A stretch of DNA of 64,000 bases from NCBI RefSeq assembly GCF_920984665.1, contig NZ_CAKLBP010000001.1:524858-588857 (forward strand), given 5' to 3'. The stretch comes from Pedobacter sp. Leaf170. GTDB lineage: Bacteria; Bacteroidota; Bacteroidia; Sphingobacteriales; Sphingobacteriaceae. This document shows, one piece after another, positions 17,900 through 26,879 of the stretch. Position 1 is the first letter of the stretch, and the number at the start of each line of letters is the position of its first letter. The notes under the pieces are model-generated. The model was not told where the DNA came from. It saw nothing but the letters and a program-made list of their open reading frames with translations, and ran no database searches. The translations under genes were made by a program, and so were the position numbers.

Positions 17900-18061
17900 C
17901 GTCATTGCGAGGCACGAAGCAATCTTAATCGACTCTATAAGTCGGTCGTCATGCTGAATTTATTTCAGCATCTTAAAAAGATAGAGACCCTGAATTGAAT
18001 TTAGGGTGACGAATTGGCAAAACAAGCTGCCTTAAAGAATTTAATTTTATTCGCAATGACG
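17900..18061. repeat. REP-like type 1 repeat interrupted by a type 2 repeat
   Basis: The left arm 17900-17925 is identical to the arm at 17048; the short right arm TCGCAATGACG is at 18051-18061. Between them lies a second element, 17947-18011, with arms CGTCATGCTGAA and GTGACG and the internal pair GAATTTATTTCAG / CTGAATTGAATT. This looks like one repeat inserted in another. Confidence 0.7.
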
Positions 18062-18077
18062 AAACTTGATAAAAACA

Positions 18078-18668
18078 ATGAATATAGATTTTAACAAAAA
18101 TGGTGATGGTTTAGTGCCCGTGGTCATTCAAGATTATAAAACTTTGGAAGTTTTAATGCTTGGCTACATGAATGCTGAAGCATTAGAGAAAACCCAGTTG
18201 GAAGGCAAAGTAACTTTTTTCTCACGCACAAAAAATCGCCTTTGGACAAAAGGAGAAACCAGCAATAATTTTCTTTATGTAAAAGAACTTTTTGTTGATT
18301 GTGATAACGACACCATCTTAATTAAGGCTGATGCGGTTGGACCAACTTGCCATACAGGAAACCGCAGTTGCTTCCACACAGAATTTAACCAGAATTTTAT
18401 TTTCGAGTTGGAGAATATTATAGCCGATAGATACGAAAATCCGGTTGAAGGCTCTTACATTAACAAAATGAGGAGTAAAGGCTTAAATAAAATTGCTCAA
18501 AAAGTTGGTGAGGAAGGCGTTGAAACTGTAATTGCCGCATTGGCTGAAAGCGAAGAAGAATTAATTGGTGAAGCATCTGATTTAGTATTCCATTTGTTAT
18601 TTCTTTTAAAAGAAAAAGGCTTATCTATTCAGGATATTGCAAAAAATTTAGAGAAGAGACATAAATAA
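18078..18668 (+). CDS. hisI: Bifunctional phosphoribosyl-AMP cyclohydrolase / phosphoribosyl-ATP pyrophosphatase
   Basis: This is the HisIE fusion for steps 2 and 3 of the pathway. The N-terminal cyclohydrolase (about 1-105) shows VTFFSRTKNRLWTKGETS, the metal-site DCDND, and GPTCHTGNRSCF. The C-terminal pyrophosphatase (about 110-197) shows KVGEEGVETVIAAL and the acidic DLVFHLLFLL helix. I place the start at ATG 18078 (MNIDFNKNGDG); an alternative start at 18066 would add four residues. It is the last his gene; a type 2 repeat follows. Confidence 0.95.
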   Translation: MNIDFNKNGDGLVPVVIQDYKTLEVLMLGYMNAEALEKTQLEGKVTFFSRTKNRLWTKGETSNNFLYVKELFVDCDNDTILIKADAVGPTCHTGNRSCFHTEFNQNFIFELENIIADRYENPVEGSYINKMRSKGLNKIAQKVGEEGVETVIAALAESEEELIGEASDLVFHLLFLLKEKGLSIQDIAKNLEKRHK

Positions 18669-18685
18669 AACATTGATTGATTCTA

Positions 18686-18759
18686 CGTCATGCTGTTCCA
18701 TATATACTGAATCAGCATCTTAAAAAAAAAACTGAAATACATTCAGGTTGATGATAACG
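18686..18759. repeat. REP-like type 2 repeat after hisIE
   Basis: Begins CGTCATGCTG, contains ACTGAATCAGCATCTT and A10, then ACTGAAATACATTCAGG and GATGATAACG. The arms recall the nested element at 17947-18011 but are less perfect. It may end or stabilise the his transcript. Confidence 0.5.
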
Positions 18760-18800
18760 CTCAACAACCAAAAGTTGAACATTAAAGAACTGTAAACCAA

Positions 18801-19163
18801 ATGCTTAAATACCTAAGTTACCTTAATCTTTTTTTAGGGATAATCTTCATTGCAATCTTAAAAAACGGCGAGAACTATCTAGATTTAGCCCTTATCGTAC
18901 CCTCAATTTTCTTCAATTGGGTAACTTTATTTCATTTCATCAGAAACAACCTGAAATTTGAAAAATGGCATCTGGTTCTGGGCTTTTTAAGTGTGTTTTT
19001 CTCTTTAGCATCAGCTTTGCTTACCTTTCAAATATTTTTACAAACAAGCGTATCAAACAACATTATATATTTTGGCATAGCCAGACTAATTTTTGACCTT
19101 TTGATAATTCTTCAGTTTGTACTTGCATTTAGAGCCAATAGGTTTGCACAATTAAACAAGTAG
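18801..19163 (+). CDS. Hypothetical four-helix membrane protein
   Basis: A 120-residue protein made almost wholly of membrane segments (about 5-20, 27-47, 55-82 and 93-113) with a short basic C-terminus. I do not recognise a family. It follows hisIE after a repeat and precedes the WD40 gene by 34 bases on the same strand. Confidence 0.6.
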   Translation: MLKYLSYLNLFLGIIFIAILKNGENYLDLALIVPSIFFNWVTLFHFIRNNLKFEKWHLVLGFLSVFFSLASALLTFQIFLQTSVSNNIIYFGIARLIFDLLIILQFVLAFRANRFAQLNK

Positions 19164-19197
19164 TCCTTTTGTTTGCTAAAATTTTATTCAGAAACTG

Positions 19198-20097
19198 ATG
19201 CTTAACCACTTAAAAACCCTTACCGGTCATCAAAATCCAGTTTATGCTTTAGCAAATGCAGATGATGATAAAACATTTTTCAGTGCCGGGAATGATAAAG
19301 GCGTTGTAGAATGGTCGTTAGAAACCATGGCCTTTTTAAGGGTTAAATTGCCTGTGCAGAGTTCTGTTTATTATCTACATTATTACAATAACCAACTTTT
19401 TGTTGGAGAAAGAAGTGGTGCATTTAGTGTTTACGATTTTAAAACAGAAAAAGTAATTGCAAGAATCAATGCTCATACCAAACCTATTTTCAATATTCAA
19501 ACTGTAAAAAGTAAAAACGAATTAATAACCACCGGCGAAGATGGGACCGTAGCAGTGTGGTCGCTTGATGATTTTATTGAAATTTACCGCTTTCAGGCTG
19601 CTTATGATACCATACGGTCGATTGCCATTACTCCCGATGAAAGCGAAATTGCTTTTGGTTGTAAAGACCATTTAATAAAAATCTACAATCTTTCGGATTA
19701 TAGCATAAAGCAAAATCTAGAAAGTCACACCTTACCTGTAACCTCTTTAGCTTATCATCCAGAAGGAAAATATTTGATTTCTGGAAGTAGGGATGCACAA
19801 CTAAAAATCTGGAGTTTGCCTGATTACGAATTGATGCAAACCATTCCGGCGCATATGTTTACCGTTTATGATGTTGTTTTCCACCCAAGCCTTCCCTATT
19901 TTGCTACAAGCAGTCAGGATAAGAGCATAAAAATTTGGGATGCAGAAAACTTTAAGCTTTACAAAATTTTGAGTTTAGAAAAACTCGGAATTGGCCATAC
20001 CCATTCCATTAATAAAATTTTATGGAGTAACGATGGAAAATATTTAATTTCTACAGGTGATGACAGACAAGTTATAATTTGGGAAATGGGGGGTTGA
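19198..20097 (+). CDS. WD40 repeat protein
   Basis: The 299-residue protein is built of about seven WD40 blades, with repeated patterns such as GHQNPVYALA, GEDGTVAVWSLDD, SGSRDAQLKIWSLPD, SSQDKSIKIWDAEN and TGDDRQVIIWEM. It has no signal peptide, so a cytoplasmic beta-propeller is expected. Such propellers are scaffolds for protein contacts and no enzymatic role is implied. Its 3' end meets the convergent NlpC/P60 gene with one base between them. Confidence 0.9.
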   Translation: MLNHLKTLTGHQNPVYALANADDDKTFFSAGNDKGVVEWSLETMAFLRVKLPVQSSVYYLHYYNNQLFVGERSGAFSVYDFKTEKVIARINAHTKPIFNIQTVKSKNELITTGEDGTVAVWSLDDFIEIYRFQAAYDTIRSIAITPDESEIAFGCKDHLIKIYNLSDYSIKQNLESHTLPVTSLAYHPEGKYLISGSRDAQLKIWSLPDYELMQTIPAHMFTVYDVVFHPSLPYFATSSQDKSIKIWDAENFKLYKILSLEKLGIGHTHSINKILWSNDGKYLISTGDDRQVIIWEMGG

Positions 20098-20098
20098 G

Positions 20099-20884
20099 TT
20101 ACTCCACAAACCTTTTTATAATTCTTAATTTATGGCTGTAAACGCCTAATTCACGATTAAAAATCCCTTCGTTATCAATAGGATCAATTTTTACTTTTGC
20201 AGATGAATGGATAATTTCATTCGGACTCAGCATTATACCAACGTGTGTTATTTTACCCTCGGCATTATCAAAGAAAGCTACATCACCAGGTTTAACTTCA
20301 GATAAAAAACCCACCAATTCGCCTTGTTCTGCTTGTTGCGAGGCATCTCGGTTGAGCTTAATATTCAACATTTTAAAAACAGTTTGCACAAAACCCGAGC
20401 AATCTAAACCAAATAAATGCCTACCTCCCCATAAATAAGGAACATTTTGGAAAAACTTTGCAGTCGATTCAATATCATTTTTAAAATCCGATTTAGAGCT
20501 ATCGTAAGGTTCAAAGTTCATCTTAAACTTTTCGGTGCCTGCAAAACAATATTCATCAGCTAAAAATGGCAAATTACTTGCCGGGCTTAGGTGGTATAAA
20601 GTGCCATCGGCAGCTGTTAAAACGTTATTAAAGCTTAATGGCGCAATAAACTGATTATCATACATTTTAGTAAATTGCTCTTGAGTTATAGCTGCCAATT
20701 GCCTAAAATCTATATAACCCTGATAACCATCGTAGCCGTTTTGTACAAGCCACCAACGTTCTTCTTTCTGGAGAATTTCTACATGCTCACCAAATAACAA
20801 CTGCGAAACAATTTCCGCTTTATCAGATGGTTCAGCTCTTAATGGAGCCACTGCAATTCTGCAAATACCGTATTGATTTTCCAT
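20099..20884 (-). CDS. NlpC/P60 family cysteine peptidase with SH3 domain
   Basis: The 261-residue protein has an N-terminal bacterial SH3-type region (about 5-65, with VAPLRAEPSDKAEIVSQL) and a C-terminal C40 peptidase domain: C162 in LDCSGFV is the nucleophile and H214 in THVGIML is the base. The domain order resembles YkfC-type gamma-D-glutamyl-L-diamino-acid endopeptidases that trim cell-wall peptides. No signal peptide is seen, which fits muropeptide recycling in the cytoplasm; export by another route cannot be excluded. Confidence 0.88.
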   Translation of the reverse strand: MENQYGICRIAVAPLRAEPSDKAEIVSQLLFGEHVEILQKEERWWLVQNGYDGYQGYIDFRQLAAITQEQFTKMYDNQFIAPLSFNNVLTAADGTLYHLSPASNLPFLADEYCFAGTEKFKMNFEPYDSSKSDFKNDIESTAKFFQNVPYLWGGRHLFGLDCSGFVQTVFKMLNIKLNRDASQQAEQGELVGFLSEVKPGDVAFFDNAEGKITHVGIMLSPNEIIHSSAKVKIDPIDNEGIFNRELGVYSHKLRIIKRFVE

Positions 20885-20994
20885 TTAATAATTTTCTTAT
20901 TAGAAGCAGTAAAATTAACAAATTACATTGAGCCACTAACATTTTGCTATCAAAATTGTTATTTTTATAATGATAGAATTTAAATCTGCTCAAC

Positions 20995-21447
20995 ATGAAT
21001 TTTAAAAAAATATTGATAGCTGTTGATAACAGCACTTGTTCTGAAAAAGCTGCGAAAGCAGGTTACGACATTGCAGAAAAGTTTGGTGCAGCTGTAGCAT
21101 TGGTAAACATTATTGAACCGATTCCTGCTAATGTAAACCCCGATTTAACATTAGCGCCGGTTTTTATGGAAACATACGATAACAGCGAAGAAAATAGTCA
21201 TGTTTTGTTGAAGGAGATAGAATCAAAATATAGCAACGGAATTACTACTGAATATTTGAGTATTGTGGATACTGCAGCGCATGGAATTATCCAGCAATCT
21301 GATGAATGGGGTTCTGACTTAATTGTTATCGGAACCTACGGCAGAACAGGTTTGTATCATTTTTTAATGGGTAGCGTTGCAGAACACGTTGCCAGAAAAT
21401 CGGCCTGTCCGGTTTTAATTATTCCAAATAAAAGCGATATAGATTAA
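20995..21447 (+). CDS. Universal stress protein (UspA family)
   Basis: A single-domain Usp of 150 residues: start KKILIAVDNSTCSEKA, and near the C-terminus the ATP-binding type motif GTYGRTGLYHFLMGSVAEH followed by SACPVLIIP. Usp proteins accumulate on starvation or stress and bind nucleotides; the target is not known. The stop codon runs directly into an 8-base tandem repeat and a strong terminator follows. Confidence 0.92.
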   Translation: MNFKKILIAVDNSTCSEKAAKAGYDIAEKFGAAVALVNIIEPIPANVNPDLTLAPVFMETYDNSEENSHVLLKEIESKYSNGITTEYLSIVDTAAHGIIQQSDEWGSDLIVIGTYGRTGLYHFLMGSVAEHVARKSACPVLIIPNKSDID

Positions 21448-21486
21448 TTGGTTCATTGGTTCATTGGTTCATTGGTTCATTGGTTA
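21447..21486 (+). repeat. 8-bp tandem repeat ATTGGTTC, five units
   Basis: Four exact copies of ATTGGTTC and a fifth ending in A begin at the last base of the usp stop codon. Copy number may vary by slippage. No coding role. Confidence 0.9.
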
Positions 21487-21537
21487 ATGAAAAATCGCCA
21501 TTCTATTATATTGTTCTAACTATTAAAATTAATAAAA

Positions 21538-21567
21538 AAAAGGTTCTAACTTTCATTAGAACCTTTT
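21538..21567. terminator. Bidirectional terminator between usp and ferredoxin
   Basis: AAAAGGTTCTAA (21538-21549) and TTAGAACCTTTT (21556-21567) pair over 12 bases around CTTTCA. T- and A-runs on both sides allow it to serve the plus-strand usp gene and the minus-strand ferredoxin gene. Confidence 0.88.
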
Positions 21568-21631
21568 ACCAATATATTTTTTATGATTTCTGAAACCAAA
21601 ACTGTTAACAACTAACTGCCAACCGTTATAA

Positions 21632-21982
21632 TTAGTTTTCCTGATGTAACCAGGCTTTTTTAGCTAACAATTCGTCTTCAGTTTCACGGATATCTTCATC
21701 ATCTACACAACAATCTACCGGGCAAACCGCCGCACATTGTGGTTCGTCATGAAAACCTTTACACTCCGTACATTTATCAGAAACAATATAATAAACTTCA
21801 TCCGAAACAGCATCTTGCGCTGCTCCAGCATCAATCTGTTGATTACCGAAATCTATTATACCATCTAAATTTGTACCGTCAGAAAAACGCCATGCAGTAC
21901 CGGCATCGTAAATTGCATTGTTTGGGCATTCTGGTTCGCAAGCCCCACAATTTATGCACTCATCAGTTATTTTAATTGCCAT
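21632..21982 (-). CDS. 4Fe-4S dicluster ferredoxin
   Basis: The 116-residue protein binds two iron-sulfur clusters. The first set is C9-x2-C12-x2-C15-x3-C19-P; the second is the [22 protein letters not shown] region near residues 75-96, with a wider CxxC-x8-C spacing as in bacterial-type Alvin ferredoxins. It is a low-potential electron carrier in the cytoplasm. The gene is divergent from the acyl-CoA reductase, with a short shared promoter region, so the two may be regulated together. Confidence 0.93.
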   Translation of the reverse strand: MAIKITDECINCGACEPECPNNAIYDAGTAWRFSDGTNLDGIIDFGNQQIDAGAAQDAVSDEVYYIVSDKCTECKGFHDEPQCAAVCPVDCCVDDEDIRETEDELLAKKAWLHQEN

Positions 21983-22009
21983 GTCTTCGTCTAATTCTTT
22001 TGCTTAGTT

Positions 22010-22031
22010 TAACTTTGCAGCTGCAAATATA
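22010..22031. promoter_or_regulatory. Divergent candidate -7 boxes, ferredoxin and acyl-CoA reductase
   Basis: On the plus strand TAACTTTG (22010-22017) precedes the reductase gene by 44 bases; on the minus strand TATATTTG (22031-22024) precedes the ferredoxin gene by 41 bases. Both fit TAnnTTTG. -33 boxes are not clear. Confidence 0.45.
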
Positions 22032-22061
22032 GCACATAATCCATTAATAATAATTCTAAAT

Positions 22062-23075
22062 ATGTCAGCATTAACTCAAGAAAAGGTAAAAATCGCATTA
22101 ATAAAATTGGGTGAAAAGCTTGGTGAACCGGCAAAATATTTAGAAAGCGCCATGCATACTGCTGAAGCAAGCAATCCGTGGTTTACTGCGGATAACATTA
22201 ATAAGTCTATCTTATCCTTTTCAAAAATGTTGCATAAAAGCGATGTTGAAGATTGGTTTACCACCGCAAAATTTACATCAAAGCCTAAAAAAGTAGGATT
22301 AATTTTAGCAGGAAATATTCCTTTAGTTGGATTGCATGATGTATTGGCCGTTTTAGCAACAGGCAACATTGCATTAATCAAATTATCATCTGCTGATGAT
22401 AAATTAATTAGAGCAGTATTAAATTTATTAGTTGAGATTGAACCCGAGCTTAGAGTTAAAATTGAATATGTAGAAAGGCTTAAGGATTTTGATGCCGTAA
22501 TTGCAACTGGAAGTAATAATTCATCGCGTTATTTCGATTATTATTTTAGCAAGGTGCCAAACATAATTAGAAAAAACCGAAATAGTGTTGCAATTTTAAC
22601 CGGCGAAGAAACCGAAGAAGATATCGCTAATTTAGGTTTCGACATTTTTGATTATTTTGGTTTAGGCTGCAGAAATGTTTCTAAAATATATTTCCCTTCA
22701 GGATATGACATCGCAAAACTTTACCAAGGTATAGAACACTTTTTACCGGTAATTAATCACTTTAAATACCAGAACAATTACGATTACAATAAATCCATTT
22801 ATTTGGTAAATGCAGCCAAGCATTTTGACAACGGTTTCTTACTTCTTAAAAAAGATGAAAACCTTTCATCGCCTTTGGCTGTTTTGTTTTACGAAGAATA
22901 TAATAGTTTAGAAGAAGTTGAATCGAAATTGACCAAACAGGAAGAAAACATTCAATGTATAGTTACTAAAGCGAGTTTACATTTAAAACATTTCAATTTT
23001 GGAGAAAGCCAGCACCCAAAGCTTTGGGATTATGCTGATAATGTGAATACAATTGAGTTTCTTAATGCTATATAA
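22062..23075 (+). CDS. Acyl-CoA reductase (LuxC family)
   Basis: The 337-residue protein resembles LuxC-type reductases, which turn acyl-CoA or acyl-enzyme into fatty aldehyde with NADPH. Visible parts are the cofactor-binding stretch VGLILAGNIPLVGLHDVL (residues 94-111), an IATGSNNSSRYFDYYF segment, and the probable nucleophile Cys in FGLGCRNVSKIYFP. No luxD, luxE or luciferase genes are near, so light production is not implied; an aldehyde for lipid metabolism is more likely. Divergent from the ferredoxin gene. Confidence 0.85.
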   Translation: MSALTQEKVKIALIKLGEKLGEPAKYLESAMHTAEASNPWFTADNINKSILSFSKMLHKSDVEDWFTTAKFTSKPKKVGLILAGNIPLVGLHDVLAVLATGNIALIKLSSADDKLIRAVLNLLVEIEPELRVKIEYVERLKDFDAVIATGSNNSSRYFDYYFSKVPNIIRKNRNSVAILTGEETEEDIANLGFDIFDYFGLGCRNVSKIYFPSGYDIAKLYQGIEHFLPVINHFKYQNNYDYNKSIYLVNAAKHFDNGFLLLKKDENLSSPLAVLFYEEYNSLEEVESKLTKQEENIQCIVTKASLHLKHFNFGESQHPKLWDYADNVNTIEFLNAI

Positions 23076-23140
23076 ACTTTACTTTGCATAGAATAGCCAT
23101 TCAAATTTAATTAAGATATTGCGATACATTCGCCGGATTA

Positions 23141-25051
23141 ATGTCAAAACGCCTTAAATCATTTATTTTTTTATTTTTAACACTAATATATTCCAACATA
23201 TTTGCTCAAGAGGTTTGTAAAGGAGCATTGGGCGACCCTGTAATAAATATAAATTTTGGTTCTGGTTCAACTCAATTTGCCCCTCCTTTAAGCACCGCCA
23301 ATACAAATTACAATTATCTTGCAGGTACCCCCAATGATGGGCAGTATACCATTGCAAAAAGTACAAATGGCATGTACAATAGTACAAGAGGGTGGCATCA
23401 AATACCAAACCATACACCTAACGACCCTAATGGATATATGATGATAGTCAATGCATCCAATAATCCGGGCATTTTCTATCAGGCTGTAATTCCAAATCTT
23501 TGTCCAAATACAACTTACGAGTTTTCGGCATGGATTATCAATGTTTTAAATTACGTTGAAAATAAACCAAATATCACTTTTACCATTGAAACTACAAGTG
23601 GTAATATTTTACATAAATACGAAACTAAGGATATACCGGAAAGCGCAACGCCCACCTGGATTCAATATGCAACCACTTTCAAAACGGAAAATCAAACTGA
23701 TTTAGTTTTAAAAATAACAAATAATGGCCCGGGCGGCGGTGGTAATGATATTGCGCTTGATGATATTACTTTTAGAGCCTGCGGCCCTGTTATAAATACA
23801 ATTATAAACAACGGAAAAAGCGATATATCTGTTTGCGAAGGAAGCATTACAACGTATAAATTAGGTGCAAACATTATAGAAAATTACAACAATCCTGCAT
23901 TTGTTTGGCAAAAATATGATGGTGTAAATTGGCAGGATATTGCTAATGAAACAAACAGCGAATTAAATGTCAGTTTAACCAATGCTGCAGTAGGCGTATA
24001 TAAGTACCGCTTATTAATTGCAGAACAGGAAAATATTGGCTCGGTAAACTGCAGAACAGCATCACAACCGTTTACAATAACCGTAAACCCCAAACTTATT
24101 ACTATTGCGGTTAATAGCGGCAAAGTATGTGCTGGGGGTACAGTTCAACTATCTGCTACAAACGGCGAATCTTTTTCATGGACGGGGCCAAACGGATTTA
24201 CTTCCAACGAAAAAAGTCCGGTTTTAAGCAACGTTCAAGCAAACATGGCTGGCATCTACACGGTAACAGCCACAAAAGATGGCTGCACGGCATCCTCCTC
24301 AACAGAAGTTACCCTAGAGCCGCCAGTTGTTCCTATTAATGACAAATCAGTTTCAACATGCGAAGGCCAACCCATACAATTATTAGTAAATGGAGGCACA
24401 ACTTACAAGTGGTTCCCAACCACCGGATTGTCTGACATCAATATTTCAAATCCTATCGCAACCTTAAAAGAAACAACCACATATACCATTACTGTATCAA
24501 ACGGAACTTGCTCTGCAACCACAACTTTAACTGTTAATGTTTTAAAAAATGCGGTTGCCGATGCTGGGAACGACCTTTTTACGATAACGGGTAAAGGTGT
24601 AGTTTTAAATGGAAAAGTTAGTGGAGACAGCGTTAAATATTATTGGTTGCCGGCAACTTATTTGGATGATGCAACAAAGCTAAATCCAATTGCAACACCA
24701 CCATCAGATATTACTTACACGCTTTTTGCAGAATCTACTTTAGGATGCCTCTCAAGTTCTGATGAGATGTCTGTTAAAGTCCAGCCTCAAATAAATATTC
24801 CAAATACTTTTTCACCCAATGGGGATGGTATTAACGATTTCTGGACGATTCCTGCACTTGATACCTTTCCAGATGCGAGAATAAAAATCACAAACAGATA
24901 TGGAAATCTGGTGTACCAAAACAACGGACCATACAGTCCTTGGAATGGTAAATCGCAAGGGAAAGATTTGCCCACCGCAGCATATTATTACACCATTTAC
25001 CTCAACGAAGATTTCCCAATATTCTCCGGTTGGGTGTTCATTGTTAGATAA
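23141..25051 (+). CDS. Secreted T9SS protein with CHU_C-type sorting domain
   Basis: Signal peptide at residues 1-22 ending in FAQ. The N-terminal 200 residues form a domain with GNDIALDDITFRAC near its end, like jelly-roll adhesin domains. Three or so Ig/PKD-like beta modules follow, with repeats such as TYTITVSNGTCSA and IYTVTATKDGC. The last 85 residues are the gliding-motility-associated C-terminal domain: NTFSPNGDGINDFW, ITNRYGNLVYQN, WNGKSQGKDLPTAAYYY. That domain directs type IX secretion (type B) and surface display. A cell-surface adhesin or matrix protein is likely; the ligand is unknown. Confidence 0.92.
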   Translation: MSKRLKSFIFLFLTLIYSNIFAQEVCKGALGDPVININFGSGSTQFAPPLSTANTNYNYLAGTPNDGQYTIAKSTNGMYNSTRGWHQIPNHTPNDPNGYMMIVNASNNPGIFYQAVIPNLCPNTTYEFSAWIINVLNYVENKPNITFTIETTSGNILHKYETKDIPESATPTWIQYATTFKTENQTDLVLKITNNGPGGGGNDIALDDITFRACGPVINTIINNGKSDISVCEGSITTYKLGANIIENYNNPAFVWQKYDGVNWQDIANETNSELNVSLTNAAVGVYKYRLLIAEQENIGSVNCRTASQPFTITVNPKLITIAVNSGKVCAGGTVQLSATNGESFSWTGPNGFTSNEKSPVLSNVQANMAGIYTVTATKDGCTASSSTEVTLEPPVVPINDKSVSTCEGQPIQLLVNGGTTYKWFPTTGLSDINISNPIATLKETTTYTITVSNGTCSATTTLTVNVLKNAVADAGNDLFTITGKGVVLNGKVSGDSVKYYWLPATYLDDATKLNPIATPPSDITYTLFAESTLGCLSSSDEMSVKVQPQINIPNTFSPNGDGINDFWTIPALDTFPDARIKITNRYGNLVYQNNGPYSPWNGKSQGKDLPTAAYYYTIYLNEDFPIFSGWVFIVR

Positions 25052-25103
25052 AAACCAGTCGCATACTTTCGCTTATCGTTTTGAAATGCTATTTTTGAAC
25101 ACA

Positions 25104-25307
25104 ATGTATATCCTAAAAGTTAAAGGCATCGCCAAAATACCTGATTACGTACAGCTTAGAGATGATAAGTTTACTTTGCTTGCTTATTTTAGGGTTGATA
25201 GACCTGATAAATCGCTCGATAAGTTAGGCTTAGGCGATAAATTGGACTACATTATGGAAATGGTAAAAGATTTACCTTTTGGGCAGATGGCTAAATTAGA
25301 AATATAA
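25104..25307 (+). CDS. Small hypothetical protein upstream of ftsE
   Basis: A 67-residue soluble protein beginning MYILKVKGIAKIPDYVQL. Longer in-frame versions run back into the CHU_C gene and are unlikely; ATG 25086 is an alternative that adds six residues. It is beta-rich at the N-terminus and helical at the end (KLDYIMEMVKDLPF). It ends one base before the ftsE-like gene, which suggests coupling. I do not recognise a family. Confidence 0.55.
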   Translation: MYILKVKGIAKIPDYVQLRDDKFTLLAYFRVDRPDKSLDKLGLGDKLDYIMEMVKDLPFGQMAKLEI

Positions 25308-25308
25308 A

Positions 25309-25992
25309 ATGGCAGGCAACGCAGTAATTCATTTAAATAATGTTGATGTTTTTCAACAGAAACACTTAGTATTATCAAACGTAAATTTACATATAGAAAA
25401 AGATGAATTCGTTTTCTTAATTGGGCAAACAGGTTCTGGAAAGAGCAGTTTACTTAAAATATTATATGGCGATTTACATATTGGTAATGGAAATGGCAAC
25501 ATTGCCGGCTTCGACCTTAAAAATTTAACCGAAAATCAAGTTCCGTTTTTGCGCCGAAAATTAGGTGTAGTTTTTCAGGATTTTCAGCTATTAACAGATA
25601 GAACAATAGAAAAAAACCTTGAATTTGTACTTAGAGCAACCGGTTGGAAAGACCAAAACTTAATTAACGAACGCATAAAAGATGTTCTGGATAAAGTTGG
25701 ATTACGTTCTAAAATTAAAAAAATGCCTCACGAAATTTCGGGTGGAGAACAGCAAAGAATTGTTATTGCCCGTGCTTTACTTAACGACCCCGAAATTATT
25801 TTAGCCGATGAACCAACCGGAAACTTAGACCCGGAAACATCTGAAGAAATTGTGACCCTTTTGAAGCAAATTAGCCAAAATGGTACAGCAGTTTTAATGG
25901 CAACCCACGATTATCACATCATCAGAACTTTTCCATCGAGAATTATCAAATGCGAAAATGGAGTTGTGCATGAAGATGCTCAAATAGCTTAA
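25309..25992 (+). CDS. ftsE: ABC transporter ATP-binding protein, FtsE-like
   Basis: A 227-residue ATPase: Walker A GQTGSGKSS (38-46), Q-loop VFQDFQLL, signature ISGGEQQR, Walker B IILADEPTGN and H-loop ATHD. Length and the EPTGNLDPETS context match FtsE, which with FtsX works at the divisome to activate peptidoglycan hydrolases at the inner membrane. No ftsX is adjacent in view, so the assignment rests on similarity; a LolD-like role is the main alternative. Confidence 0.8.
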   Translation: MAGNAVIHLNNVDVFQQKHLVLSNVNLHIEKDEFVFLIGQTGSGKSSLLKILYGDLHIGNGNGNIAGFDLKNLTENQVPFLRRKLGVVFQDFQLLTDRTIEKNLEFVLRATGWKDQNLINERIKDVLDKVGLRSKIKKMPHEISGGEQQRIVIARALLNDPEIILADEPTGNLDPETSEEIVTLLKQISQNGTAVLMATHDYHIIRTFPSRIIKCENGVVHEDAQIA

Positions 25993-26102
25993 ATTAATTT
26001 TAGATTTAAGATTTAAGTCCAATTTTTAGAAAAAATATGATTTAGATTTAAGATTCTATATATCTAAAATCTTTAATCAAACTCGGCAATCCCTTGTCAG
26101 TC

Positions 26103-26155
26103 AATCAGCCAATCTGGTCAGATAAATGCAAATAAATCTGTCAGCTTGGCTGATT
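26103..26155. repeat. Inverted repeat upstream of grpE
   Basis: AATCAGCCAA (26103-26112) and TTGGCTGATT (26146-26155) pair perfectly, with CTGGTCAGAT and ATCTGTCAG inside extending the pairing imperfectly. It lies about 55 bases before grpE. It does not match the CIRCE operator of HrcA. Likely an intergenic repeat or an mRNA hairpin. Confidence 0.55.
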
Positions 26156-26208
26156 TGTGTTAATGGCAAAATAGTTGTGTACTTACCCAAAAAATTCAGC
26201 CTCAAATT

Positions 26209-26790
26209 ATGTTTAATAAGAAGAAAAATAACGATACAGAAGAAAATATAATGAATACTGAAAATACATCAGAAAACGCTACACCAGAAAATGTAGAGAA
26301 TGCTGATGCACAAGAAAAAACAGAAAAGGTTGAAGAACAAAGTATTGAAGAAAAACTTCAGGCTGAAGTTCAACAACTTAATGATAAATACTTGCGCTTG
26401 TATGCAGAGTTTGATAACTATAAACGCCGTACCCAAAAAGAACGTGTAGAGTTATTGCAAACAGCTGGTAAAGATGTAATTGTTTCGCTATTACCCGTTC
26501 TTGATGACTTTGACCGTGCTTTAAAGGCCATGGAAACTGCAACCGAGGTTGCACCTGTTAAAGAAGGTATATTATTGGTTAGCAGTAAGTTAAAAAATAC
26601 TTTAGCGCAAAAAGGTCTTAAAGATGTAGAAAGCATCAATAATGATTTTAACACTGATTTCCACGAAGCGATTACGAATATTCCTGCACCAACAGAAGAA
26701 TTAAAAGGAAAAGTGATTGACGAGGTAGAAAAGGGATATACTTTGAACGATTCGGTTATCCGTTTTGCAAAAGTTGTAGTTGGAGCGTAA
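26209..26790 (+). CDS. grpE: GrpE, nucleotide exchange factor for DnaK
   Basis: A 193-residue protein. The first 60 residues are acidic and disordered, then a long coiled coil (about 50-95, with LNDKYLRLYAEFDNYKRRTQKE, here cut to its core NDKYLRLYAEFDNYKRR), followed by the beta-wing domain with VLDDFDRAL and YTLNDSVIRFAKVVVG. GrpE speeds ADP release from DnaK. It precedes dnaJ by 89 bases; dnaK is not in the window. Confidence 0.95.
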   Translation: MFNKKKNNDTEENIMNTENTSENATPENVENADAQEKTEKVEEQSIEEKLQAEVQQLNDKYLRLYAEFDNYKRRTQKERVELLQTAGKDVIVSLLPVLDDFDRALKAMETATEVAPVKEGILLVSSKLKNTLAQKGLKDVESINNDFNTDFHEAITNIPAPTEELKGKVIDEVEKGYTLNDSVIRFAKVVVGA

Positions 26791-26879
26791 TTAATTTTGA
26801 ATGATAGAATTTTGGATGAAAGAATATTATAAACATTCCATCATCCATTCATTTAAGCATTCAATCATTAAAAAAGAAA

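Noticed and set aside
22062..23075. Bioluminescence (lux) operon
   Set aside because: Only a LuxC-type reductase is present; no luxA, luxB, luxD or luxE homologue is nearby.
26000..26208. CIRCE operator (HrcA) upstream of grpE-dnaJ
   Set aside because: No TTAGCACTC-N9-GAGTGCTAA or close match; only an unrelated 10-bp inverted repeat is present.
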